From: Bacteroidota bacterium
Lineage (GTDB): Bacteria > Bacteroidota > Bacteroidia > AKYH767-A > OLB10
Direction: 5' to 3'
NCBI GenBank assembly: GCA_016713525.1
Contig: JADJOZ010000003.1
Span: 1-64,000 of the forward strand
DNA length: 64,000 nt
In this document: positions 29,688 through 39,640 of the stretch, piece after piece
Layout: every line of letters starts with the position of its first letter
How positions within the stretch are numbered: position 1 is the stretch's first letter
Position numbers and translations under genes: made by a program
The notes under the pieces: generated by a model
Database searches by the model: none
Seen by the model: only the letters and a program-made list of their open reading frames with translations
What the model was told of the DNA's origin: nothing

Positions 29688-30473
29688 ATGCTTAACGGGT
29701 TCTCCTTTGCAATTCTGACCTTTTTATTCAGGCATCTGTATTTTATTTATAAACCGCTTTATTATTTTTTTAAAAATATACAGGATAAAGCTGAAATAAA
29801 AATTATGGATCATCTGGTTAAGCCGGGTATGATTGTACTGGATATTGGTTCCAATATTGGTTTTTATTCTGTAAGACTTGCGCAGTTGACCGGTTCAAAA
29901 GGTGCGGTGCATTGCTTTGAACCTGATCGTGATAATTTTAAACATTTGAAGGATGCCGTTCAACACTTGAAACATGTTCATTTGAATAATGCCGCTGTCT
30001 CTGATAAAGATGGTGAACTCACTATTTATACATCTCACCGGCTGAATGTTGACCACCGTACCTATAAGCCCGAAAAATATGAAGGTGAGTACCAGGTTAA
30101 ATGTATTGCAATCGATAATTATCTGAAAGCCGACACGCGTGTCGATTTTATTAAAATGGATATTCAGGGTGCCGAAGTGCTTGCACTTAAGGGCATGGAA
30201 CAATTACTGAAACGTAGTGAGAAGCTGGCAATTCTGAGTGAATTTGCACCTGCTTTTTTAGAAGGATGTAAGGCAGGGAGTGCCTCTGAAATGATTCCTT
30301 GGTTATCGGATGCAGGCTATACAACTTATAAAATTGATGGAAATAAATTTACTCCTTTCAACACCATCAATTACAACTGGAAACAGGAAGTATCGAAAGT
30401 AAACGGCGATTTTTATTTTAATATACTCATCGTAAAAGGTTATCCCGATCTCACAAATGAATCCATATCATGA
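29688..30473 (+). CDS. FkbM-family SAM-dependent methyltransferase
   Basis: The 261-residue protein has a hydrophobic N-terminal stretch (FAILTFLFRHLYFIYKPLYY), possibly a membrane anchor. The FkbM fold follows: motif I VLDIGSNIGFYSVRLAQ, an acidic strand end CFEPDRDNF, an NNAAVSDKDGELTIY segment and VDFIKMDIQGAEVLALKGME, the family hallmark. FkbM enzymes O-methylate sugars or other hydroxyl groups. The gene overlaps the following GT-C gene by 4 bp (ATGA), suggesting joint work on a glycan or lipid-linked sugar. The substrate is unknown. Confidence 0.88.
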   Translation: MLNGFSFAILTFLFRHLYFIYKPLYYFFKNIQDKAEIKIMDHLVKPGMIVLDIGSNIGFYSVRLAQLTGSKGAVHCFEPDRDNFKHLKDAVQHLKHVHLNNAAVSDKDGELTIYTSHRLNVDHRTYKPEKYEGEYQVKCIAIDNYLKADTRVDFIKMDIQGAEVLALKGMEQLLKRSEKLAILSEFAPAFLEGCKAGSASEMIPWLSDAGYTTYKIDGNKFTPFNTINYNWKQEVSKVNGDFYFNILIVKGYPDLTNESIS

Positions 30474-32185
30474 AATCACCTAAAAAATCAGTTGTTGCAA
30501 AGCAGCCGGCTTCCAAAACTATAAAAAAGGATGTTGATTCGAAGTCGGCATTTCTTGAAATGGAAAATTTTCTGATTAGAAATGAGAAGGTGGTAATCTC
30601 GGTCATTCTTTCATTGGCAACTTTATTTGCGGTTTTATTGTTTGATGTAAAAATAAGTGAAGGTAATGATGATGCGCTTTATATTGAAGGAGGACATAGT
30701 TATGCAACTGATTTCAATAACTATCGTTTTACTGCCAATGCTCCTTTATATCCATTTTTTCTGGGTGGTGTAATTGCGTTATTCGGATTAAAGTTAATGC
30801 TGTTAAAAGCAATTAATATTGTGTTTTTTGTTGCATCTATATTCTTTATTTTTCTTGCATTTCGAAAAGAATTCCCGCACTTGTAATGTACCCGGTGCTA
30901 CTCATTATGGCACTTAATTCCTATTTTTTTTACTATGCAAGTCAAACTTATACAGAATCACTTTTCATGCTGCTGCAGGGCATTGCCTTATGGGGAATTT
31001 TCTCTAGTTTCGATAGTATCCTCAAGCAGGATATAGTTATTAAGCAGCACTGGAAACAGTTCCTTCAAATTGGTGTTCTGATATTTATTCTTACCTATTG
31101 CAAAAATATTGCGATAGGTGCTATTGCAGCTGTTGTGATGTTTTTATTAATAGAAAGAAAATATCTTGCCGCTGTACTCAGTGTGGTTGGTTATGCATTA
31201 ATTAAGTTTCCTTTTGAAGCTGTAAGATCCATTATTTGGGGAAGCAGCGGACAGTATAGCAATCAGTTGCAGATTTTGATGCAGAAGGATGCCTATGATG
31301 CCAATCAGGGAACAGAAAATATAAATGGTTTTATCTCGAGATTTTTTGGAAATTTCGATATTTATATGTCGAAGCGTTTATTTCAAATTCTTGGATTTTA
31401 TAATCCGGATGAAATTATCATAAAAACAGGACTGGGAATTTTAGCTTTAATACTGATAGCATTTGGAATTTATCAGGCCTACAGGAATAAAAATAAGGCG
31501 ATAAGTTATCTGGTTTGGTTTACCGGTATTCAGGCAGGATTGACATTCCTGCTGCTTCAGGTTAAATGGGATCAGCCGCGGTTGGTACTTATTTACGTGC
31601 CATTTATGTTGTTGATTATTTTTTATGGGTTGTACAAAGCTCTTGAAAAAGGTGGTTCCAGTGGATTGGTTGCATTTATTGCAGTAGTTGCAATTGTGGT
31701 GTCGAGTAGCTTCATGACAACGACTAAAAAATCGGTAAAGAATTTCCCTGTTTTAAAACGGAATCTTGGTGGAGATAAGTTTTATGGCTATACCCCCTGA
31801 TTGGGCAAATTACCTGAAGCTTAGTGAATGGTGCGCCGATAGTTTACCGCCAAACAGTTTTGTTGCATGCAGGAAGGCACCTATGTCATTTGTATATGGA
31901 AAAGGAATGAAGTTTTATCCGATATATACTGTCCCTGCACTCGATACAATCACAACACTTTCAAATCCCGATTCTGCTTTAGCCCTGTTGAAACGAGAAA
32001 AGGTAACTCACTTCATCATTGCAAATCTGAGAAGAAATCCTAAAAAAGTTGATGGATTCATTATAAATACCGTTCATCGGATGGCATACCCAATTGCACA
32101 AAAGTATCCTCAAAAAATTAAGTTCGTCAAAAAAATGGGAGATATTGAAGATGCGCAGCTGTTTGAAATCAGATACGACGACTGA
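30470..32185 (+). CDS. GT-C-type membrane glycosyltransferase-like protein (two frameshifts)
   Basis: The merged product is about 570 residues with an N-terminal cytoplasmic tail, some ten hydrophobic helices and a C-terminal soluble domain. EGNDDALYIEGGHSYATDF after the first helix corresponds to the DxD/acidic loop of GT-C enzymes that use lipid-linked sugars, and NAPLYPFFLGG is typical of the PMT/ArnT-like group. The frame breaks at CCC near 30878 and CCCCC near 31793; removing these gives FPALVMYPVLL and KFYGYTPDWANYLK, clean joins that point to sequencing indels. The overlap with the FkbM gene suggests a two-gene glycan-modifying unit. Donor and acceptor are unknown. Confidence 0.78.
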
Positions 32186-32250
32186 AAGAACGCTACTGAT
32201 ATTTGATTGATTAAAAATGCCAGATGCTACATGGAGTTGTGTTCGACTAA

Positions 32251-33104
32251 AATGTCATTATTGAATTTTCAATTCTTGTTATTTACTTTTCTTTAAAAAT
32301 AAGTTGCGTACATTAAACCAATATTCATCATTTAATTCCCAATGACTATTTATAACCCTAAGAAGCAGTTCCGCGGCCAAAGATTATTTTTTTGAAACGC
32401 AGAGTTAGGGAGACGCAGAGATTTGCGCTATCGCGCTGATGGGAGGTAGTCATCCCGAATCGTTTCTTGCGGTGACTAAAATTCAGTTGACAAATAACAT
32501 GTATCTGCTCAATATGAAGTTTCGTTATAATGATAAATTATAAATGAATTCTGCTTAGAAATAGGCTTGGGTTCCTCTAGAATGTCATTGTTCAATTTTA
32601 AATTCTTGCTATTTATTTTTTTTTAAAAATGAGTTTAGAACTTTAAACTAATATTCATCATTTAATTCCCAATGACTATTAATAACCCTAAGATGCAGTT
32701 CTGCGGCCAAAGATTATTTTTTTGAAACGCAGAGTTAGGGAGACGCAGAGATTTGCGCTATCGCGTTGATGGGAGGTAGTCATCCCGAATCGTTTCTTGC
32801 GGTGACTAAAATTCAGTTGACAAATAACATGTATCTGCTCAATATGAAGTTTCGTTATAATGATAAATTATAAATGAATTCTGCTTAGAAATAAGCTTGG
32901 GTTCCTCTAGAATGTCATTGTTCAATTTTAAATTCTTGCTATTTACTTTTTTTAAAAATGAGTTTAGAACTTTAAACTAATATTCATCATTTAATTCCCA
33001 ATGACTATGAATAACCCTAAGAAGCAGTTCCGCGGCCAAAGATTATTTATTTGAAACGCAGAGTTAGGGAGACGCAGAGATTTGCGCTATCGCGCTGATG
33101 GGAG
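32251..33104 (+). repeat. Three 330-bp tandem repeats
   Basis: Copies start at 32251, 32581 and 32911 (at AATGTCATT), exactly 330 bp apart; the third is cut short at 33104. Each contains CATCATTTAATTCCCAATGA, CAGTTCCGCGGCCAAAG and AAACGCAGAGTTAGGGAGAC followed by GCAGAGATTTGCGCTATCGC. Copies are nearly identical, with a handful of substitutions and differences in T-run length. No coding frame crosses them. The AACGCAGAG...ACGCAGAG motif resembles dispersed intergenic repeats seen in Bacteroidota/Chlorobi genomes. Confidence 0.85.
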
Positions 33105-33124
33105 ATCGGACCACATTTTTTAAC

Positions 33125-33504
33125 TGCGGATTCACTTTCCCCCTTAGGCAGATCAAAAGCTCAGCTCAGGGCAAGCAATCAAATTAAGGATTAAGGATTA
33201 AAGATTAAGGATTAAGGATTAAGGATTAATTCTTTTTATTGGGAATTTTAATAACCAAATCACCAAATTTCCAAATCACCAAATCACCAAATCAGCACAT
33301 TAGCACATTAGCACATTAGCACATCAGCACCCCTCGACTACACTCTGGGCAAGCAATCAAAGTAAGGATTAAGGATTAAAGATTAAGGATTAAGAATTAA
33401 GAATTAATTTTTTTATGAAAATTTTAATCACCAAATCACCAAATCACCAAATCACCACAGCACATCAGCACATTAGCACATTAGCACATCAGCACATCAC
33501 CAAA
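33125..33504 (-). repeat. Composite intergenic repeat, cluster D
   Basis: Read on the minus strand from the kbl stop, two full rounds are seen. The order is GATGTGCTGATGTGCTAATG units, GATTTGGTGATTTGG units, an AT spacer, TTAATCC heptamers (33362-33407 and 33183-33230), then a GCTTGCCCAGAGTGTAGTCG block. This is the clearest copy of the family and defines its order. Confidence 0.8.
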
Positions 33505-34692
33505 TCAAATAACCTTCAACTCTTTGCCTATTTTTGTGAACGCGGCTATTGCTTTATCGAGATGATGTTTTTCATGTGCGGCAGACAGTTGAACCCTTAT
33601 TCTTGCATTTCCTTTGGCTACCACAGGGAAGAAAAATCCAATAACATAAATTCCTTCATTCAGCAACCTGGTTGCAAATTCCTGAGCCAGTTGCGCTTCA
33701 TATAACATGATTGGAACAATAGGATGTGTTCCTGGTTTAATATCGAAGCCTGCTTTGGTAATGTGCTCTCTGAAATAGGCAGTGTTTTCCCAAAGTTTAT
33801 CTCTTAAGTCTGTTGTGGAGCTTAGCAGATCAAGTACTGCAATTGATGCGCCAACTATTGAAGGAGCAAGTGAATTCGAAAATAAGTAAGGGCGTGAACG
33901 CTGACGAAGCATATCAATAATTTCTTTTCTTCCGGATGTAAATCCACCTAATGCACCACCCAATGCCTTCCCAAGTGTTCCGGTAATAATATCAATGCGG
34001 CCCATCACGTTATGATGCTCATGCGTGCCTCTTCCTGTTTTTCCCATGAATCCGGAAGCATGGCATTCATCCATCATAATTAATGCTTGATATTTATCTG
34101 CCAGATCACAAATTTTATCGAGTTGAGCAATGGTTCCATCCATTGAAAATACACCATCAGTTACTATAATGCGATGACGCAAATGAGAGGCCGCCTTTAA
34201 CTGCTCTTCCAGATCATTCATATCATTATGTTTGTAACGCATACGTTGCGCTTTGCACAAACGAACACCATCAATAATAGAAGCATGATTTAATTCATCT
34301 GAAATAATTGCATCCTGATCATTGAATAATGGTTCAAATACACCGCCATTGGCATCGAAAGCAGCAGCATAAAGAATGGTATCTTCAGTTCCTAAAAATG
34401 TGGCAATCTTTTGCTCCAGCTCTTTATGAATATCCTGTGTTCCGCAAATAAAGCGAACCGACGACATGCCATATCCATGAGTATCTATTGCACGCTTTGC
34501 CGCTTCAATAACTTTGGGATGCGACGATAACCCCAGATAATTATTTGCACAAAAATTGACCACTTCCTTACCATCGGCAAGCCTTATATCGGCACCCTGA
34601 GGTGTGACAATTATGCGTTCTTTTTTATAAAGTCCCGCAACTTCAATTTCCTGAAGTTCTTTGGCTAATACAGGTTGTAATGTTTTGTACAT
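33505..34692 (-). CDS. kbl: Glycine C-acetyltransferase (2-amino-3-ketobutyrate CoA ligase)
   Basis: This PLP enzyme of the alpha-oxoamine synthase family interconverts glycine plus acetyl-CoA and 2-amino-3-ketobutyrate in threonine breakdown. The 395 residues are the usual length. VVNFCANNYLGLSSHPKVIE and GYGMSSVRFICGTQDIHKEL are nearly diagnostic for Kbl. VTDGVFSMDGTIAQLDKI and MMDECHASGFMGKTGRGT bind PLP, and ITGTLGKALGGALGG holds the Schiff-base lysine. No tdh gene is adjacent. A promoter with TATCTTTG lies just upstream, and cluster D repeats begin at its stop. The gene is intact. Confidence 0.95.
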   Translation of the reverse strand: MYKTLQPVLAKELQEIEVAGLYKKERIIVTPQGADIRLADGKEVVNFCANNYLGLSSHPKVIEAAKRAIDTHGYGMSSVRFICGTQDIHKELEQKIATFLGTEDTILYAAAFDANGGVFEPLFNDQDAIISDELNHASIIDGVRLCKAQRMRYKHNDMNDLEEQLKAASHLRHRIIVTDGVFSMDGTIAQLDKICDLADKYQALIMMDECHASGFMGKTGRGTHEHHNVMGRIDIITGTLGKALGGALGGFTSGRKEIIDMLRQRSRPYLFSNSLAPSIVGASIAVLDLLSSTTDLRDKLWENTAYFREHITKAGFDIKPGTHPIVPIMLYEAQLAQEFATRLLNEGIYVIGFFFPVVAKGNARIRVQLSAAHEKHHLDKAIAAFTKIGKELKVI

Positions 34693-34714
34693 GGTGGTAA
34701 GGTTTTATAGGCGA

Positions 34715-34745
34715 CAAAGATACATAATGCATCTTTACCCTAAAA
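34715..34745 (-). promoter_or_regulatory. Probable sigma-A promoter of kbl
   Basis: On the minus strand TTTT (34742-34745), 19 nt, TATCTTTG (34715-34722): a perfect -7 box, one mismatch in the -33 box, 22 bp before the ATG. Confidence 0.5.
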
Positions 34746-34772
34746 CAGCCATTGGCAATTCCGTGTAAACCA

Positions 34773-35888
34773 TTAACAAAGCTGAAAAACTTTCCCCGGC
34801 AAACATCTGATCAGTCCCGCAAATTCGAGCTTTAACAGCAATGTTGACAGCTTGCCCGGGGTCATGCCCGATTGAAAAGAAAGCAAATCTATATGACAGG
34901 TTTGATTTTGCCGGATGATGCCTGTTACCAGTTGTTCTTCTTCTGTAAGTTCCACAAAAAGTGATTTCTGAATCACTTTCTTTTTTAATTTGGGATCATC
35001 TTCCCAACCCATAATGTAACTGATATCGGCTGCAGATTGCAACAGCACCGCTTTGTTATTCCTTATCAACAGATTACATCCTTCACTGTATGTATCTTTA
35101 ATTCTCCCGGGCACAGCAAAAACATCACGATTATAGTTATTGGCAATTTCTGCTGTTATCAATGCCCCTCCTTTCCTGGCTGCTTCCGTAACAATAATGG
35201 CATCACACAACCCTGCAATGATCCTGTTTCGTTTCGGAAAATTCTCTTTTTCCGGTTCCGAACCGCTTATATGCTCGGTAATCAACCCACCGTGAAGAAT
35301 CATTTTTCGGGCAATTCCATCATGGGTCGGAGGGTAAATCCGGTCAATTCCATGAGCCATAACCCCTATTGTTTCAATGTGCTGATCCACACATGCCCGG
35401 TGTGCTGTGATGTCAATTCCATACGCCAGTCCGCTGACAATGGTTGCCTCCATTTGTCCAAGTGCACTAACCAGTTCTTCAGTAACATCTTTGCCATACT
35501 GACTTGCTTTTCGGGTCCCGACAATAGCCACCATCCGACTCTTGTTTAAATCGGAAGTACCTTTGTAATAGAGCAATACAGGTGAATCATGGCAGTTTTT
35601 TAATCTTTTTGGATAATTTTCATCCAAATAGAAAAAAGTCTGGATTTTGTGTTTCCTGATAAATACCAGTTCCTTACCTGCACGGTCAAACTCCTTAAAA
35701 CCTGCAATCGATTTGGCTGTAACCGGCCCTATTTCCGGAATTTTCTCCAGAGCCCTTTTTTTCTCCTTAAAAACGGCTTCCACACTACCACAATAACTTA
35801 TGAGCTGCCGGGCTAAAATGTCGCCTACTCCCTCAATTAATGTTAATGCAATGCGGTTGATAAAAACGTCATCGCTGATTTCCTTCAT
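34773..35888 (-). CDS. dprA: DNA-processing protein DprA
   Basis: DprA loads RecA on incoming single-stranded DNA during natural transformation. I start it at the ATG at 35888 (MKEISDDVFINRIAL); the frame stays open upstream, but that part is low in similarity and overlaps the divergent promoter region. Domains in order: an N-terminal helix-hairpin-helix-like region (LIEGVGDILARQLI, EIGPVTAKSIAGF); a Rossmann core with VAIVGTRKASQYG, IVSGLAYGID and RNRIIAGLCDAIIVTEA; and a C-terminal winged-helix DML1-like region. The length of 371 residues is normal for Bacteroidota. It is divergent from the TonB receptor gene 61 bp away. Confidence 0.93.
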   Translation of the reverse strand: MKEISDDVFINRIALTLIEGVGDILARQLISYCGSVEAVFKEKKRALEKIPEIGPVTAKSIAGFKEFDRAGKELVFIRKHKIQTFFYLDENYPKRLKNCHDSPVLLYYKGTSDLNKSRMVAIVGTRKASQYGKDVTEELVSALGQMEATIVSGLAYGIDITAHRACVDQHIETIGVMAHGIDRIYPPTHDGIARKMILHGGLITEHISGSEPEKENFPKRNRIIAGLCDAIIVTEAARKGGALITAEIANNYNRDVFAVPGRIKDTYSEGCNLLIRNNKAVLLQSAADISYIMGWEDDPKLKKKVIQKSLFVELTEEEQLVTGIIRQNQTCHIDLLSFQSGMTPGKLSTLLLKLEFAGLIRCLPGKVFQLC

Positions 35889-35949
35889 AAAAAGTCTAAA
35901 ATAAAAAGTATATTTCGACAAAATTAATAAAAAAATAATCATCCCACCT

Positions 35950-38223
35950 ATGTTGAATAAGCTGAATACTTTATGGATGCTGCTGTTATTAACGGCTACC
36001 ATTTCAATGGCGCAGGAAAATGGAATATTATTAGGACTGGTTCGTGATGCGGCCACAAAAGAACCGCTCCCGGGAGTGAATGTGGTGGTTAATGGCGTTG
36101 CAGGCACTGTCACCGATTTAGCAGGAAAGTACACTTATGATATTGCTGCCGGTGAACATTCAGTTTCTTACCGCTTTGTTGGATATACATCACAGATTAA
36201 ACAAATCACCATTAAACCCGGTGAAGCACGCATAATTAATATCGATTTAGCACTTGAATCTACACTGCTGAATACTGTGGTTGTGAGTGCCGGAAAGTTT
36301 GAACAGAAACTGGAAGATGTTACGGTTTCGATGCAGGTAATTAAACCGGCCTTTATTGAAAATACCAATGCTCCGAGCATGGATGTTGCCATGGAGCAAG
36401 TGCCTGGTGTAACAATAATCGATGGTCAGGCAAATATCAGAGGTGGCAGTGGCTTCAGTTATGGCGCCGGTAGTCGCGTGCTCTTATTGGTTGATGATTT
36501 GCCCATGCTTGCCGCAGATGCCGGAGATATTAAATGGAGCTTTCTGCCGGTTGAAAATCTTGAACAGGTAGAGGTAATAAAAGGTGCATCTTCTGCACTT
36601 TTTGGTTCATCAGCAATGAATGGTGTAATCAATGTGCGGACCGCTTATCCGAAATCGAAACCATCAACCAGCATTACCTGGTTCACCGGTTGGTATGGCG
36701 ACACAAAAAGAAAGGAACTGCAATGGTGGGGCGATAAACTTCAGCAGACACAGGGACTTAGTTTCAATCATATGGAACAAATAAAACAATTCGATCTGGT
36801 GGTTGGTGGAAATGCTTTTAATGATGAAGGATTCAGGCAAGGAGAAACAGAGAAAAGATACCGAATGAATATCAATACCAGATACCGATTTAAAAAAACG
36901 GAAGGACTATCGGTAGGATTAAATGCAAATATTACCTATACCGAAGGTGGTTTGTTTTTGCTGTGGCAGAACGATTCAACCGGAGCATACATCCCGCAAG
37001 GTGGTTTGACCGACTCAACAACTACCATCAGTCAGTATGAAACGGTACGTACAAGCATCGATCCGTTTGTAACTTACATTGGTAAAAAAGGTTCTACTCA
37101 TAAATTAAGAACACGTTATTTTAAATCGGCTAACCGAAATAATACCAATCAGGAAGCATTTGCTTCGTTGTATTATGCCGAGTATCAATATCAGAAAAAA
37201 ATTGGTGAATCGGTTACTGTAACAACCGGGATAACGGAAATTTATTCTGATATCAGAAGTGAATTGTATGCCGATCACTCAGCAAATAATCTCGCTGTAT
37301 TTGCGCAGGCAGATATGAAGTTCGGTAAGCTGAATATTTCGCTTGGTGGTAGAATGGAATCGAATCTGGTTGATGGTGGTGAAGATGAAACTATTCCTGT
37401 AGTAAGAAGTGGAATCAATTACAAAATTATGGAGCACACAAATATAAGAGCTTCATACGGTCAGGGTTATCGTTACCCTTCCATTGCTGAACGGTTTGTA
37501 AGCACTCAGGTAGGGAGTATTGTGATTTACCCGAACGATAGTATTAAATCAGAAACAGGCTGGACTGCTGAAATTGGAATCAAGCAAGGTGTAAAATTAG
37601 GAGGCTGGCAGGGACTCCTTGATGTTGCCGGTTTTTGGAGCGAATACCAGGATATGATGGAGTTTACTTTTGGTCAGTATGGTGCTTTTACCGATCCGCT
37701 TTTTGGTTTCGGATTTAAATCAGTGAATGTTGGAAATACCAAAATTACCGGTCTCGATGTAGAACTGATAGGTGAGGGGAGACTGGGACGTTTACCCATA
37801 ACTGTGATGTGTGGCTACACATACATTGATCCTATTCAAAAAGATTTTAATCCCGCTGTTGACACACTAAAAAATTCAGCAAATTATAATATTCTGAAAT
37901 ACCGTTATCGTCATCTTTTTAAAGGTGATATCGAATTCAATCCCGGAAAATTTATGATAGGTGTTAGTACACGCTACAATAGTTTCATGGAAAATATTGA
38001 TGCTGTTTTCGAAAGTGATTTCACTATTCCCGGTGTACGTACCTACCGTGAAAGACATGATTATGGTGATTGGGTATTCGATTTAAGAACAGGTTACCGT
38101 GTCACCGAACATTTCCGATTCGGGTTGCTGATAAGAAATTTATTCAATCACGAATACATGGGTCGTCCTGCCGACATGCAACCACCCCGCACTTACACCA
38201 TTCAGGTTTCTATGAAATTCTGA
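35950..38223 (+). CDS. TonB-dependent outer-membrane receptor
   Basis: The 757-residue protein has a signal peptide (LNTLWMLLLLTATISMAQ). A CarboxypepD_reg-like Ig domain (residues about 24-105, GLVRDAATKEPLPGVNVVV) follows, then a plug domain (VTIIDGQANIRGGSGFSYGAG...VEVIKGASSALFGSSAMNGVINV, about 130-225) and a 22-strand-type beta-barrel ending in a terminal aromatic residue (YTIQVSMKF). It imports a ligand, usually a siderophore, cofactor or oligomer, at the cost of the proton gradient through TonB. No SusD partner follows, so it belongs to the single-gene class. The ligand cannot be told. The gene is intact. Confidence 0.92.
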   Translation: MLNKLNTLWMLLLLTATISMAQENGILLGLVRDAATKEPLPGVNVVVNGVAGTVTDLAGKYTYDIAAGEHSVSYRFVGYTSQIKQITIKPGEARIINIDLALESTLLNTVVVSAGKFEQKLEDVTVSMQVIKPAFIENTNAPSMDVAMEQVPGVTIIDGQANIRGGSGFSYGAGSRVLLLVDDLPMLAADAGDIKWSFLPVENLEQVEVIKGASSALFGSSAMNGVINVRTAYPKSKPSTSITWFTGWYGDTKRKELQWWGDKLQQTQGLSFNHMEQIKQFDLVVGGNAFNDEGFRQGETEKRYRMNINTRYRFKKTEGLSVGLNANITYTEGGLFLLWQNDSTGAYIPQGGLTDSTTTISQYETVRTSIDPFVTYIGKKGSTHKLRTRYFKSANRNNTNQEAFASLYYAEYQYQKKIGESVTVTTGITEIYSDIRSELYADHSANNLAVFAQADMKFGKLNISLGGRMESNLVDGGEDETIPVVRSGINYKIMEHTNIRASYGQGYRYPSIAERFVSTQVGSIVIYPNDSIKSETGWTAEIGIKQGVKLGGWQGLLDVAGFWSEYQDMMEFTFGQYGAFTDPLFGFGFKSVNVGNTKITGLDVELIGEGRLGRLPITVMCGYTYIDPIQKDFNPAVDTLKNSANYNILKYRYRHLFKGDIEFNPGKFMIGVSTRYNSFMENIDAVFESDFTIPGVRTYRERHDYGDWVFDLRTGYRVTEHFRFGLLIRNLFNHEYMGRPADMQPPRTYTIQVSMKF

Positions 38224-38229
38224 CAGCAA

Positions 38230-39354
38230 TTACTTTTGTTCCGTAATCTTTCGTCCTTCATTAACTTGATGACGATAGAGTGTTGTGAAAGCAATGTATT
38301 CCTGATAAGCCTGATCCTCGTCTGTTGGACGCTGTGCAATTCCGTTTTTTAAACGAAATAAATACTCATCATAAACAAATGGCAGATTTGCCATAATACG
38401 TTTTGATTTGTATTGAGCTGCACCTGCAATAATGGCTTCGCGCCAGTCGGTTGCTTTAGGTAAGGTTACATTTTTTCCGGCACGACTCAATATCCGAAGT
38501 GCATCCTGTAATTCTGCATCATTGGTTTCATCTTCAGGTTTTAATTCTGCTGCCAGAAAATAGTCTTTCAGATTTCTGCTTTCGAAAGTGCTGATGAAGA
38601 AGTCGAGTGTTTCGTAATTGACATACAAATTTGGTCCGGGTCCGGTTAGCAACTCTTCCTCATGCAGTTCCGATTCAGGATTGCTGCTGTTCTGTTTGCG
38701 CCATTCACGGATGTAAAGTTTTTCTTCTTCGCCTTTTTTATCAGGCAACATCATCAGGTAGTCGGTTCCGTATTTCGAATCATAATAGCGGTACCATGCT
38801 GGAATTGCTTCCGGGCAATTTTCTGCATGACGATAAGTGTCGTAATCCTGCCAGTTGTAAAACCAGTTTTTATCAGATTGCATTCCGGATTCCAGATAAT
38901 CCATATAAAAACTTAGTTCATTTGGTGTAACCGGATCCAAAAAGGGACATGTAGCAATTGCTTTTTCCCAACACAGAAAATCACGCGTTACTTCAACACC
39001 TGGAAGTTCAATTAACCCGGCACGCCATTCTGCCTGCAGGTTAAAAAGTTTCTTCTGCTGTATTTCCCAAAAACATTTCTCAGCTAATTCCCTGAAACGG
39101 AAATGTTCTTTTTCTTTCTTTAAAAGAAGTCGTTCGCCATTCAACAGATACCATGCTTTTTTAGATGCATATTCTGTAATGAAATCGTGTACCGATTCCT
39201 CATTAAAGCCTTTGAAGAATTCCCAATATCGGGCATTGCTGTAGAGTTCGCGGATGGTATCCCTTACTAACTCCTCATATCGTGTTCTTCTCACCGGATC
39301 TGTTTGTCTGGCATCTGAGCGACCCGGCAAACTTCCTTCCGAAAACTGATTCAT
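38230..39354 (-). CDS. Uncharacterised cytoplasmic protein
   Basis: A 374-residue protein with no signal peptide and no membrane segment, rich in Trp, Tyr, Glu and Arg, predicted largely helical. I do not recognise a family. Notable stretches are the N-terminal RYEELVRDTIRELYSNARYW, a central NWFYNWQDYDTYRHAENC and the Asp/Glu-rich region AAELKPEDETNDAELQDALR. The reading frame is intact, with codon use like its neighbours, so it is a real gene. Its stop lies 6 bp from the convergent TonB-receptor stop, and it has no operon partner. A virion-like or structural role is possible but unsupported. Confidence 0.75.
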   Translation of the reverse strand: MNQFSEGSLPGRSDARQTDPVRRTRYEELVRDTIRELYSNARYWEFFKGFNEESVHDFITEYASKKAWYLLNGERLLLKKEKEHFRFRELAEKCFWEIQQKKLFNLQAEWRAGLIELPGVEVTRDFLCWEKAIATCPFLDPVTPNELSFYMDYLESGMQSDKNWFYNWQDYDTYRHAENCPEAIPAWYRYYDSKYGTDYLMMLPDKKGEEEKLYIREWRKQNSSNPESELHEEELLTGPGPNLYVNYETLDFFISTFESRNLKDYFLAAELKPEDETNDAELQDALRILSRAGKNVTLPKATDWREAIIAGAAQYKSKRIMANLPFVYDEYLFRLKNGIAQRPTDEDQAYQEYIAFTTLYRHQVNEGRKITEQK

Positions 39355-39640
39355 ATATTACTGGTATATGGCTGCGAAACGAAGTTCACTCAATCGGGTT
39401 GCATCAGCCATTTTCGCGGGTTGTAAGAAATGGGTTGAAATTTGTCTTATATGAACCCTGATCTCAGGTTTTTTGCAATAAATATTGCTGAAACATCGTA
39501 TTTATATGGCTTTTAAGGAATGCCACCCAAATACATGTTTTGCATAAAACAGGATAATTTTGGACGGTTTTTTCTATTTTTACACGATCATTATTACCTT
39601 TCGGAATCATCTTTCAGCTTACATCAACAAAACTTAATCC

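Noticed and set aside
33415..33705. Open frame of about 96 codons
   Set aside because: It starts in repeat cluster D and then runs antisense through kbl.
35889..36134. N-terminal extension of dprA
   Set aside because: It has no similarity to DprA and would overlap the divergent TonB-receptor gene; the ATG at 35888 matches the family start.
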